A DNA stretch of 14,227 bases from an uncultured Mitsuokella sp. (GTDB taxonomy: Bacteria > Bacillota > Negativicutes > Selenomonadales > Selenomonadaceae). Shown in pieces: positions 5,972-13,249 of this stretch. Made by a program: the position numbers and the translations under genes. The notes under the pieces were generated by a model. The model made no database searches. It had not been told where the DNA came from and saw only the letters and a list, made by a program, of their open reading frames with translations. The stretch is taken from assembly GCA_900770895.1 (NCBI GenBank), contig CAAGMF010000085.1, forward strand, positions 1 to 14,227. Reading direction: 5' to 3'. Numbering within the stretch: the first letter of the stretch is position 1; every line of letters begins with the position of its first letter.

Positions 5972-7147
5972 ATGTTGTTTGGTCAATTGCAGGATAGCTT
6001 CTTCATTCACTTCCTCGAGCGGTTCAATGACAACTGCTTCCAGGTGCGTCTCCATGACAAGACCTACACCATAGGCGAGGGCGAGCCTCAGTTCACCCTC
6101 GTCGTCAACAAGGATATCCCGAAAAAGGAGCTGCTGCGCTCGACGGAACTCGCGCTCGGCGAGGCTTATATGCGCGGCGATATCGAGATCGAGGGCGATC
6201 TGTTCACCGTCCTCTGCAGCATCCTGAGCCAGATGTGGAAAGGCTCGCTGGACCGCAAGGCCCTGTCGGGACTGTTCAACGTCGGCACGAGCAAGAAGGC
6301 CCAGAAGGAGCAGGTCTCCTCGCACTACGACCTCGGCAATGACTTCTACAAGCTCTGGCTCGATCCGACCATGAGCTACTCCTGCGCCTACTTCAAGCAT
6401 GATGATGATACGCTCGAGCAGGCCCAGCGTCAGAAAGTCGACTATATATTGGAGAAGCTCCATCTCGAGAAGGGCATGACGCTGCTCGATATCGGCTGCG
6501 GCTGGGGCTTCCTGCTCATCGAGGCCGCCAAGAAATACGGCGTCAAGGGCTACGGCTGCACGCTCTCGAAGGAGCAGTGGCATGAGGGTCAGAACCGCAT
6601 CGAGGAGCTCGGCCTCAAGGACCTCGTCCAGATCGACCTCGTCGACTACCGCGATATCGCCGCATCGGGCCGCCAGTTCGACCGGCTCGTGAGCGTCGGC
6701 ATGCTCGAGCATGTCGGCCGTCCGAACTATCCGGTCTATCTCGAGGACTGCGCCTCGATGCTGAAGGACGGCGGCCTGTTCCTGCTGCATTACATCAGCG
6801 GACAGGACGAGAAGATGACGAGCGCCTGGATGCGCAAGTACATATTCCCGGGCGGCACGCTGCCGTCGCTGCGCGAGATCATATCGCTCGCCTACGACCA
6901 GGAATTCCGCGTCATCGACGTCGAGAGCCTGCGCCGCCACTACTACAAGACGCTCATGCACTGGTATGACAATTTCCAGAAGGTCAAGGATCAGGTCCGG
7001 GCCGAGCGCGGTGATGAATTCGTCCGCATGTGGGACCTCTACCTCTGCGGCTGCGCCGCCGCATTCTGGATCGGCAACATCGACGTACACCAGGTCCTCA
7101 TGACGAAAGGCAACAACAACGACCTGCCCATGACGCGCTGGTATTGA
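5972..7147 (+). CDS. cfa: Cyclopropane-fatty-acyl-phospholipid synthase
   Basis: Cfa transfers a methylene group from S-adenosylmethionine to the double bond of unsaturated acyl chains in membrane phospholipids, a stress and stationary-phase change of the membrane. The 391-residue product has an N-terminal lipid-binding region (about 1-110), then MSYSCAYF with C138, the SAM-binding DIGCGWG at 173-179, SVGMLEHVG with E246, a YIFPGG loop and HYYKTLMHWYDNF near the C-terminus. These are the family landmarks, and the length is normal. Codon use is GC-rich like the core genes and unlike the block on its left. The ATG at 5972 is preceded by AAAAGAGG with a rather long spacing of 11 bases, so translation initiation may be modest. 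It is monocistronic, with hairpins after its stop. I see no clear promoter in 5840-5971. Confidence 0.95.
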   Translation: MLFGQLQDSFFIHFLERFNDNCFQVRLHDKTYTIGEGEPQFTLVVNKDIPKKELLRSTELALGEAYMRGDIEIEGDLFTVLCSILSQMWKGSLDRKALSGLFNVGTSKKAQKEQVSSHYDLGNDFYKLWLDPTMSYSCAYFKHDDDTLEQAQRQKVDYILEKLHLEKGMTLLDIGCGWGFLLIEAAKKYGVKGYGCTLSKEQWHEGQNRIEELGLKDLVQIDLVDYRDIAASGRQFDRLVSVGMLEHVGRPNYPVYLEDCASMLKDGGLFLLHYISGQDEKMTSAWMRKYIFPGGTLPSLREIISLAYDQEFRVIDVESLRRHYYKTLMHWYDNFQKVKDQVRAERGDEFVRMWDLYLCGCAAAFWIGNIDVHQVLMTKGNNNDLPMTRWY

Positions 7148-7174
7148 CCGCAGACTCACTATATCACATAACAA

Positions 7175-7246
7175 GGAGCTATGAAAAACAGCTCCCTAAA
7201 AAAACAAGACCTCGAACGTCCTGGAATGGGATTGTTCGAGGTCTTG
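7175..7246. terminator. Two hairpins after cfa, one with a T run on the minus strand
   Basis: A 6-base stem, GGAGCT (7175-7180) with AGCTCC (7190-7195), is followed by a perfect 13-base stem, 7205-7217 with 7234-7246. On the plus strand only a weak T stretch follows (CTATTT), though an A run precedes it. On the minus strand the 13-base stem is followed by TTTTTTT, a textbook terminator. It probably ends cfa transcripts and certainly looks able to stop transcription on the minus strand, although no minus-strand gene ends here. Confidence 0.65.
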
Positions 7247-7273
7247 CTATTTCCCTCATAGGTAGAATATTTT

Positions 7274-7303
7274 TTGAAAATTACTTGCATTTTACTCTAT
7301 AAA
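7274..7303 (+). promoter_or_regulatory. Promoter of the amino-sugar locus
   Basis: TTGAAA (7274-7279), an 18-base spacer and TATAAA (7298-7303) form a good promoter about 100 bases before the regulator gene. The surrounding AT-rich leader repeats GTAAA/TTTAC motifs. CATTTTAC (7289-7296) and GTAAAATG (7347-7354) are perfect inverted copies, and TTGAAA at 7274 mirrors TTTCAA at 7312-7317. These may be operators for the RpiR-type regulator, but none is proven by sequence alone. Confidence 0.6.
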
Positions 7304-7401
7304 TGCTATTATTTCAATGTAAAAAAGAAAGTAAATTTTATTTTATGTAAAATGTGCAGCAGGAAAATCTGCGCTGGTTCCTACAGAGAGGAGGGAGATC
7401 G

Positions 7402-7965
7402 ATGAAGATACTGGAACAGCTGGAGCATCCGCCCTTCCGTCCGTCCAAGGCGGATCGCAAGCTCATCGAGTATATGCGCAGCCATCCGGAGGAGATTCCG
7501 GTATCGACCATTGCCGCGCTGGCGGAGCATGTCGGCGTCGCTGAATCGACGGTCACGCGCTTTGTCAAGAAGATGGGCTATGCGAACCTCAATCTGTTCA
7601 AAGTACTTTTTGCCAAGGAGTTTTCGCAGTACAAGGACCGTCAGATCATCAGCCGCGGCATCGAGCATGATGAGCCGGCGATGGTCACGGGAAGGAAATT
7701 ACTCGATGCCTACTATGACACGCTGGACCATACGTATGCCGCCATGCCCGAGAGCGTGATCGAGCGCTGCGCGGCATGCCTGCAACAGGCGAAGAAAATC
7801 ATCTTTATCGGTATCGGCAACTCTGGCTTCATGGCGATGGATGCGGCGTACAAGTTCTTCCGCATCGGTCTGCCGAGCGAGAGCAGCGATAATTCGCACA
7901 CGATGATTATGAAGGCGGCGCATTCGCACCGGTCATCGGTGCCGCCATCACGCGCCCGCAGCTGA
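7402..7965 (+). pseudogene. RpiR/MurR-family regulator, truncated in the SIS domain
   Basis: RpiR-type regulators bind DNA through an N-terminal HTH domain and sense sugar phosphates through a C-terminal SIS domain; full-length members are near 280 residues. This 187-residue product has an intact HTH part (about 1-77, with IAALAEHVGVAESTVTRFVK). The SIS domain starts at about 130 (KKIIFIGIGNSGFMAMDAA), but after HTMIMKAA the family pattern stops abruptly near 7917. The last residues (HSHRSSVPPSRARS) are Arg/Ser-rich out-of-frame sequence. Another frame carries what looks like the end of a different gene from that point. The product might still bind DNA but should not sense its ligand. The ATG at 7402 follows AGAGGAGGG and matches the normal family start. 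It lies first in the nag locus, whose genes it would be expected to control. Confidence 0.85.
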
Positions 7966-8030
7966 TTGCAGCTGCCTTCGCCCGCGTGCTGGAGGCACCA
8001 GACGAGGCGTGCGGAAAGGGGACGCGATGA
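7917..8030 (+). pseudogene. 3' remnant of a second gene, perhaps a BadF/BcrA-type sugar kinase
   Basis: In a different frame from the regulator, 37 codons run from the presumed junction to TGA at 8028-8030, reading GAFAPVIGAAITRPQLIAA and onward. The PVIGAA pattern near a C-terminus recalls the end of N-acetylglucosamine-kinase-like ATPases of the BadF/BadG/BcrA/BcrD family. Such a kinase would fit between a regulator and nagB. There is no start codon or ribosome binding site, so it is untranslated debris. The family assignment is a weak inference from a short fragment. Confidence 0.45.
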
Positions 8031-8076
8031 TTTTCTGTCAGGCATCGAGCTTGTACATGGACAGGAGAGAGGTTTC

Positions 8077-8838
8077 ATGAGGATTATTTTTACACGCGAC
8101 TACGAGGATATGAGCCTGGAGGCGGCGAAGATTGTAGCAGGGCAGCTCTATCTGAAGCCGGAGAGCGTGCTCGGACTCGCGACGGGGAGCACGCCGGTCG
8201 GTCTCTATGAGAAGCTCGTGCAGCTGCATGAGGTGACGGGACTCGATTTTTCAGGCGTCACGACATTCAATCTCGATGAGTATGTGGGGATGGCGCCGCA
8301 GCATCCACAGAGTTATCATTACTTCATGTCGGAGCATCTTTTCTCCAAAGTGAATCTGCGGCCGGACCATTGCTTCGTGCCGGACGGCATGGCGGAGGAT
8401 CTCGCGGCGGAGGGGCGCCGCTACGATGCACGCATCGCGCAGGCAGGCGGCATCGATCTGCAGGTGCTCGGCATCGGGCGCAACGCGCACATCGGGTTCA
8501 ACGAGCCCGATATCAAGTTCGAAGCGATGACGCACAAGGTCCGGCTCGACGATGAGACCATCCGGGCAAACGCACGCTTTTTCAAGCGGCAGGAGGATGT
8601 GCCACGCTATGCCATCAGCATGGGCATCCGCAACATCATGCTCGCACGGCGCGTGCTGCTGCTCGCCAACGGCAAGGAGAAAGCGGAAGCTGTCCGCGCC
8701 GCTGTCTGCGGCGGCGTGAGTCCGAAGGCACCGGCTTCTATCCTGCAGCTGCACCGCGATGCGACGTTCATCGTCGATGCGGAGGCGGCTGCGCTGCTGC
8801 CAGAGGAATGGCGCAGGAAGCGTTCGTACACATTTTGA
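8077..8838 (+). CDS. nagB: Glucosamine-6-phosphate deaminase
   Basis: NagB converts glucosamine-6-phosphate to fructose-6-phosphate and ammonia, the last dedicated step of GlcNAc use. The 253-residue product has the phosphate loop GLATGSTPVG (33-42), FNLDEYVG with the catalytic D67, and GIGRNAHIGFNEP with H138 and E143. The residue before the catalytic His is Ala137 where Gly is usual (DGH or NGH), and the position of E. coli D141 is Asn136, a common variant. Length is normal for the family. The ATG at 8077 is chosen over an upstream in-frame start at 7966 because GGAGAGAGG precedes it and MRIIFTRDYEDMS is a typical start. Its stop at 8836-8838 touches the ribosome binding site of nagE, 12 bases ahead of that start, so the two are co-translated. 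Confidence 0.96.
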   Translation: MRIIFTRDYEDMSLEAAKIVAGQLYLKPESVLGLATGSTPVGLYEKLVQLHEVTGLDFSGVTTFNLDEYVGMAPQHPQSYHYFMSEHLFSKVNLRPDHCFVPDGMAEDLAAEGRRYDARIAQAGGIDLQVLGIGRNAHIGFNEPDIKFEAMTHKVRLDDETIRANARFFKRQEDVPRYAISMGIRNIMLARRVLLLANGKEKAEAVRAAVCGGVSPKAPASILQLHRDATFIVDAEAAALLPEEWRRKRSYTF

Positions 8839-8850
8839 GGAGGTAGTATC

Positions 8851-10236
8851 ATGAATGATTTGCTAGGAAAACTGCAGAGCATCGGCAAGGCGCTGATGCT
8901 CCCCATCGCGGTCCTGCCGGCGGCTGCGCTGCTGCTGCGTCTCGGCGCACCGGATGTTTTCAACATTCCCTTCATCACGAAGGCAGGCGGCGCAGTCTTC
9001 GACAACCTCGCCCTGATTTTCGCCATCGGCATCGCCGTGGGCTTTGCGCGGGAGAACAACGGCGCGGCAGGGCTGGCGGGCGCCATCGGCTATCTCGTAC
9101 TGACCTCGGGACTCAAGGCCATTGATGAGACGCTCAACATGAGCGTGCTCGCCGGTATCATCAGCGGCATCGAAGCGGGGCTGCTCTACAACCGTTTCCA
9201 CAGCATCCGCCTGCCGGAGTTCCTCGGCTTCTTCTCGGGGAGGCGATTCGTGCCGATTGTGACGGCGTTCACCTCCATCATCCTCGCGGGCATCTTCGGC
9301 GTGATCTGGGGGCCGTGCCAGGCGGTCATCCATGGCGTCGGTGAGTGGATCATCGGCGCGGGCGTGTTCGGTACGTTCATCTATGGCGTGCTCAACCGTC
9401 TGCTCATCCCATTCGGACTGCATCATATCCTCAACAGCTTCATCTGGTTCGTGTTCGGCGAGTATACGACGCCGGCCGGCGTCGTGGCGACAGGCGATCT
9501 CAACCGCTTCTTTGCCGGCGATCCAACGGCAGGCATGTTCATGGGCGGCTTCTTCGTCATGATGATGTTCGGCATGCCGGCAGTCGCACTCGCGATGTAT
9601 CGCGCTGCGAAGCCGGAGAACCGTCCGAAGATCGCGGGCGCGCTCGCATCCGTGGCGTTCACAGCTTTCCTCACAGGTATCACAGAACCAATCGAGTTCA
9701 TGTTCATGTTCCTCGCACCGGGGCTCTATGCGGTGCATGCGGTGCTCACAGGCCTGGCGCTCTCCGTGACGTATAGCCTCGGCGTACTGCATGGCTTCGG
9801 TTTTTCGGCAGGTTTCATCGATTACGTGCTGAACTGGGGTCTCGCAACGAAACCGGCGCTGATCATCCCCATCGGTCTTGTCTTCTTCTTTATCTACTAT
9901 GTGATTTTCAGCTGGGCGATTCGTCATTTCGATATTCCGACCATCGGCCGCGGCGATGATGAGACGGCAGAGGACGAGGACGGTGTCTCCGTGGAGGAGA
10001 GCGGCTACATCCATGCGCTCGTCGAGAATCTCGGCGGCGCGGAGAATCTGCTGGAGATTTCCTCCTGCATCACGCGCCTGCGCCTCAAGGTCCGCGACAG
10101 CAGCGTCATTGACGAGGCAGAGCTCAAGAAGCTCGGTGCTAAGGGCGTCATCGCCAAGGGACAGGCGGTGCAGGTCATCATCGGCACCGAGGCGGAACAC
10201 GTTGCCGATGAGATGAAGGCCTATGTAAAGAAATAA
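8851..10236 (+). CDS. nagE: PTS N-acetylglucosamine transporter, EIICB fusion
   Basis: This membrane protein imports N-acetylglucosamine and phosphorylates it on entry. The 461-residue product has an N-terminal EIIC channel domain (about 1-365) with roughly ten hydrophobic segments, including GITEPIEFMF, the conserved substrate-loop motif of the glucose/GlcNAc class. A charged linker (about 368-382, rich in Asp/Glu) leads to an EIIB domain (about 385-461), whose phosphorylated cysteine is C406 in SSCITRLRLKV. There is no EIIA domain on this chain; a separate EIIA gene ends the operon. GlcNAc rather than glucose is inferred from the nagA/nagB context and similarity to NagE. The ATG follows TGAGGAGG, which overlaps the nagB stop. 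A strong hairpin lies between this gene and nagA. Confidence 0.94.
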   Translation: MNDLLGKLQSIGKALMLPIAVLPAAALLLRLGAPDVFNIPFITKAGGAVFDNLALIFAIGIAVGFARENNGAAGLAGAIGYLVLTSGLKAIDETLNMSVLAGIISGIEAGLLYNRFHSIRLPEFLGFFSGRRFVPIVTAFTSIILAGIFGVIWGPCQAVIHGVGEWIIGAGVFGTFIYGVLNRLLIPFGLHHILNSFIWFVFGEYTTPAGVVATGDLNRFFAGDPTAGMFMGGFFVMMMFGMPAVALAMYRAAKPENRPKIAGALASVAFTAFLTGITEPIEFMFMFLAPGLYAVHAVLTGLALSVTYSLGVLHGFGFSAGFIDYVLNWGLATKPALIIPIGLVFFFIYYVIFSWAIRHFDIPTIGRGDDETAEDEDGVSVEESGYIHALVENLGGAENLLEISSCITRLRLKVRDSSVIDEAELKKLGAKGVIAKGQAVQVIIGTEAEHVADEMKAYVKK

Positions 10237-10259
10237 TCGAAAGGTATCGGAAGGGAATC

Positions 10260-10315
10260 CGTCCATCGCACGACATTGTTTCAACGGTGCGATGGACGCT
10301 TTTCCCTCTTTTGCA
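10260..10315 (+). terminator. Hairpin between nagE and nagA (terminator or attenuator)
   Basis: A perfect 12-base stem, 10260-10271 with 10287-10298, with a 15-base loop, is followed by CTTTTCCCTCTTTT. GGGAA before it can extend the pairing with TTCCC after it. It lies 23 bases after the nagE stop and about 30 bases before the nagA start in one operon. It probably lowers expression of nagA and the EIIA relative to nagB and nagE, or protects the 3' end of processed mRNA. Confidence 0.7.
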
Positions 10316-10328
10316 GAGAGGGGATTTT

Positions 10329-11495
10329 ATGAAGGCAATCAAGAACAGCAGATGCATCCTGCCAGGAGCGGCAGGCGAGTTCGTGACGGCAGAGGGAATG
10401 GTCCTGCTCTACGGAGAGGATGGCATTGCCGGCATCGCAGATGAAGCGTCGTTTGATGAGGATAGCTGCGAGGAAGTCATCGATGCGGAAGGGCGCTATG
10501 TCGCGCCGGGGTTCCTCAACGTCCATATCCACGGCTGCAAAGGCAGTGATACGATGGACGCGACGCCGGAGGCGCTCGGCGTCATGCAGGAGTTCCTACC
10601 GCAGACGGGCGTGACGTCGTTCCTGCCGACGACGATGACCTGTGCCTGGGAGGACATAGCGGCTGCGCTCAAGGCGGTGCGCACGGCGATGCAGACGCCA
10701 CGCGCGGGGGCGCGCGTGCTCGGCGCACACATGGAGGGGCCGTTCATCAGTCCAGAGAAGAAAGGCTCGCAGGCAGAGGAAAACATCCTGCGAGCGGACT
10801 ATGCACGGCTCGCGCCGTTTGCCGATGTCGTGCGCATCGTGACAATCGCGCCGGAGGAACTGCCGGAAGGGAGCGACTTCCTCGAGCGGTGCCACGAGGC
10901 GGGTATCTGCGTCTCTATCGGACATACAGCGGCAGACTATGAGACGGCTCGCCGCGCGGTCCTGCGGCAGGGCGTTCATCGCTTCACGCACCTCTACGAT
11001 GCGATGCAGGGCTTCCATCATCGCGCACCGGGCGTGGTCGGCGCGGCGTTCGATACGGATGCCTATGTCGAGCTCATCGCGGATAACGTGCACGCCTGCC
11101 CGATGGCGCAGCGGCTCGCCTGGCGCGTGAAGGGAAAGGACCGTGTGATTCTCATCACGGACGCACTGCGCGCCTGCGGCATGGGCGACGGTCCATCGGA
11201 GCTCGGCGGACAGAAAGTATTCGTGAAGGGCGAGCTCGCAACACTTGCGGACGGGACGATTGCGGGCAGCGTCGCGACGATGAACCGCTGCCTGCGCCTC
11301 TTCATGGAGAACACAGGCGCGAACGTCGCCGATGCCGTTGCCATGGTCACGAAGAATCCCGCAGAGGATCTCGGCATCTACGCCGAGGTCGGCTCGCTGA
11401 CGCCGGGCAAGCGCGCCGATTTCACCATTTTTGATGAGCAGGTGGCAATCTATGATACCATCGTCGGCGGACGTCGGCTCGGCCCGTTTTCATGA
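10329..11495 (+). CDS. nagA: N-acetylglucosamine-6-phosphate deacetylase
   Basis: NagA removes the acetyl group from GlcNAc-6-phosphate, giving glucosamine-6-phosphate for NagB. The 388-residue amidohydrolase shows VAPGFLNVHIHG with H66 and H68, GAHMEGPF with the metal-binding E136, SIGHT with H199, FTHLYDAM with H221 and LITDA with the catalytic D278. Length is typical. The residue before HIHG-Val is Asn rather than the more common Asp, which occurs elsewhere in the family. The ATG at 10329 is preceded by GAGAGGGG; an in-frame start at 10287 lies within the hairpin stem and is rejected. Its stop codon overlaps the GAGGAGG ribosome binding site of the EIIA gene 13 bases downstream, showing tight coupling. 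Confidence 0.96.
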   Translation: MKAIKNSRCILPGAAGEFVTAEGMVLLYGEDGIAGIADEASFDEDSCEEVIDAEGRYVAPGFLNVHIHGCKGSDTMDATPEALGVMQEFLPQTGVTSFLPTTMTCAWEDIAAALKAVRTAMQTPRAGARVLGAHMEGPFISPEKKGSQAEENILRADYARLAPFADVVRIVTIAPEELPEGSDFLERCHEAGICVSIGHTAADYETARRAVLRQGVHRFTHLYDAMQGFHHRAPGVVGAAFDTDAYVELIADNVHACPMAQRLAWRVKGKDRVILITDALRACGMGDGPSELGGQKVFVKGELATLADGTIAGSVATMNRCLRLFMENTGANVADAVAMVTKNPAEDLGIYAEVGSLTPGKRADFTIFDEQVAIYDTIVGGRRLGPFS

Positions 11496-11508
11496 GGAGG
11501 ATTTTTAC

Positions 11509-11979
11509 ATGTTTGGCTTTGGCAAAAAGAAAATCAAGCTGGCGGCGCCTGTTGCGGGGCGCATCATCGACATCACGGAGGTCGCAGACGATGTCTTTTC
11601 CACGAAGATGATGGGCGACGGCTTTGCCGTCGAACCGACAGACGGCGCGGATACGATTGTAGCCCCCTGCGATGGAGAGGTAACGCTGGTCGCGAAGACG
11701 CTGCATGCCGTCGCGCTCCAAGCAGAGGGGCTGGAAATCCTCCTCCATGTCGGACTCGATACCGTGGAGCTTGAAGGGCAAGGATTCCGTGCGCTCGTGC
11801 AGGCAGGCGACAAGGTGCAATGCGGGACGCCGCTGCTTCATTTCGATCGTGCGGCTATCGAGGCGCAGGGCAAGAAGCTCACGACGATGCTCGTGCTCAC
11901 GAACGGAGCGGAAAAAGTGAAACGCCTCGAGAAACACCTGCAGGAACCAGAGGCGGTACTAACGGTAGAAATGAAATAG
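11509..11979 (+). CDS. PTS EIIA component, glucose family
   Basis: This cytoplasmic protein passes phosphate from HPr to the EIIB domain of a glucose-class PTS permease. The 156-residue product starts after a Lys-rich tail with KLAAPVAGRI, then GDGFAVEPTDG, APCDGEV, KTLHAVAL with H66 and ILLHVGLDTVEL with H80, the expected phosphorylated His. The two histidines are 14 residues apart; they are 15 apart in the E. coli protein as I recall it, so the loop between them is one residue shorter. Since NagE lacks an EIIA domain and this gene ends the same operon, it is most likely its partner, though such EIIA proteins can serve several permeases and regulators. The ATG at 11509 follows GAGGAGG with 8 bases spacing. 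A bidirectional terminator follows. Confidence 0.94.
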   Translation: MFGFGKKKIKLAAPVAGRIIDITEVADDVFSTKMMGDGFAVEPTDGADTIVAPCDGEVTLVAKTLHAVALQAEGLEILLHVGLDTVELEGQGFRALVQAGDKVQCGTPLLHFDRAAIEAQGKKLTTMLVLTNGAEKVKRLEKHLQEPEAVLTVEMK

Positions 11980-12054
11980 ATGTTCGACAGGAAAAGAAAA
12001 GACGATATGAATTGTCCCTGTCAAAAATAGTAACAGACTTACGGGCAAGTGCAA

Positions 12055-12089
12055 AAAATCCCCGACATCACCGAGATGCCGGGGATTTT
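12055..12089. terminator. Bidirectional intrinsic terminator
   Basis: Fifteen-base arms (12055-12069 with 12075-12089), with one A-C mismatch and a 5-base loop, are flanked by an A run on the left and TTTT on the right. It therefore works in both directions, ending the nag operon on the plus strand and pfkA on the minus strand. It lies between the convergent stops at 11979 and 12125. Confidence 0.88.
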
Positions 12090-12124
12090 ACTATCTATAT
12101 CTTTCGTTACTCAGGCTCTGCGTA

Positions 12125-13087
12125 TCAGAACAGGACTTTCGCCAGATGCAGATACTCAGGGTCGAGCTTCTTCTTGTTGTTGACCGCATCGTGCAGGTTG
12201 ATGGAGACGACGTGGCCCTTGCTGTAGCCGAACACGATATCCGAGAGGCCGGATATGAGAGCCAGAGCTGCCTGCTCACCGAGCTGGCTGGCGCGCACGC
12301 GGTCGGTGACCGTCGGCGAGCCGCCGCGCTGAATGTGGCCCAGCACCGATACACGCGTATCGAGCTGCGTATGCTCAGCGATATACTGACCGACTTCCTG
12401 GCCCTTGCCTGCGCCCTCCGCTACGACGACGAGGATGTAGCGCTTGCCCTTCTTGTAGGCTTCCTTCATGTCCTCGCAGATAGCGTCGAGGTCGAACGGT
12501 GCCTCCGGTACGAGGATGTACTCAGCGCCGCCGGCGATGCCGGATACGAGGGCGAGCCAGCCGCTCGTATGGCCCATGACCTCGAGCACGATGACGCGGC
12601 GATGCGCGGAGGCAGTATCGCGCAGCTTATTGATCGCGTCGATGCAGGTATTGGCCGCCGTATCGCAGCCGATGGTATAGTCGGAGCCCCAGACATCGTT
12701 ATCGATGGTGCCCGGCAGGCCGACAATCGGGATACCGGTCTCCTTCGACAGCAGCGAAGCGCCGCGCAGGGAGCCATCACCGCCAATGACACAGAGGCCC
12801 TGGATGCCGCGGTCGACGAGGTTCTTATACCCCTGCATGCGGCCCTCCGGCTTCTCCCAGCGCTTGCAGCGCGCCGTGCCGAGGAACGTACCGCCGCGCT
12901 GGATGATATCGCCGACATCCTTGCGCTCCATCTCGAACATATCTTCCTCGAGCAGTCCATGATAGCCGCCACGGATGCCCCAGACCTTCACGCCCTCATA
13001 GAGAGCCGTGCGCACTACGGCACGCGTAGCTGCGTTCATGCCCGGGCTGTCGCCACCGCTCGTCATTACTGCGATACTTTTCAGCAT
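12125..13087 (-). CDS. pfkA: 6-phosphofructokinase (ATP-dependent type)
   Basis: PfkA phosphorylates fructose-6-phosphate to fructose-1,6-bisphosphate, the committed step of glycolysis. The 320-residue product has GGDSPGMN (11-18), GGDGS (102-106), PGTIDND with the catalytic D129 (127-131 is TIDND) and LGHIQRGGSP. Gly rather than Asp in GGDGS and Gly before TIDND fit ATP rather than pyrophosphate as donor. An oddity is MGHTSGWLA at 171-179: most relatives have MGR, whose Arg contacts fructose-6-phosphate from the neighbouring subunit, and here it is His173. Start ATG at 13087 follows AAGGGGGA. The gene lies 162 bases downstream of the symporter gene on the same strand and converges on the nag operon, whose end product is its substrate. 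I see no clear -35 box upstream; TATGAT near 13145 is a weak -10 candidate. Confidence 0.95.
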   Translation of the reverse strand: MLKSIAVMTSGGDSPGMNAATRAVVRTALYEGVKVWGIRGGYHGLLEEDMFEMERKDVGDIIQRGGTFLGTARCKRWEKPEGRMQGYKNLVDRGIQGLCVIGGDGSLRGASLLSKETGIPIVGLPGTIDNDVWGSDYTIGCDTAANTCIDAINKLRDTASAHRRVIVLEVMGHTSGWLALVSGIAGGAEYILVPEAPFDLDAICEDMKEAYKKGKRYILVVVAEGAGKGQEVGQYIAEHTQLDTRVSVLGHIQRGGSPTVTDRVRASQLGEQAALALISGLSDIVFGYSKGHVVSINLHDAVNNKKKLDPEYLHLAKVLF

Positions 13088-13249
13088 TCAGAGTCCCCCT
13101 TGATCTATTTTCCTTTAGGATATTTCTTTTCTCTATCCCCTCTATCATAACATATTTCGGCCGTATCCGACAGTATTTTTACGCAAGAACACAAATCATT
13201 TGACCATTATCCGGAATCTGTAACAGCTCTGCGCGCCCGACTGGATCGT

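Noticed and set aside
5927..7174. A 415-codon open frame antisense to cfa
   Set aside because: cfa carries all family motifs; the antisense translation has low-complexity composition and no ribosome binding site.
8863..10284. A 473-codon open frame antisense to nagE
   Set aside because: Very rich in His, Asp, Glu and Arg, the mirror of hydrophobic membrane codons of nagE; not a gene.
12146..13150. A 334-codon open frame antisense to pfkA
   Set aside because: Shadow of pfkA, whose catalytic motifs are intact.
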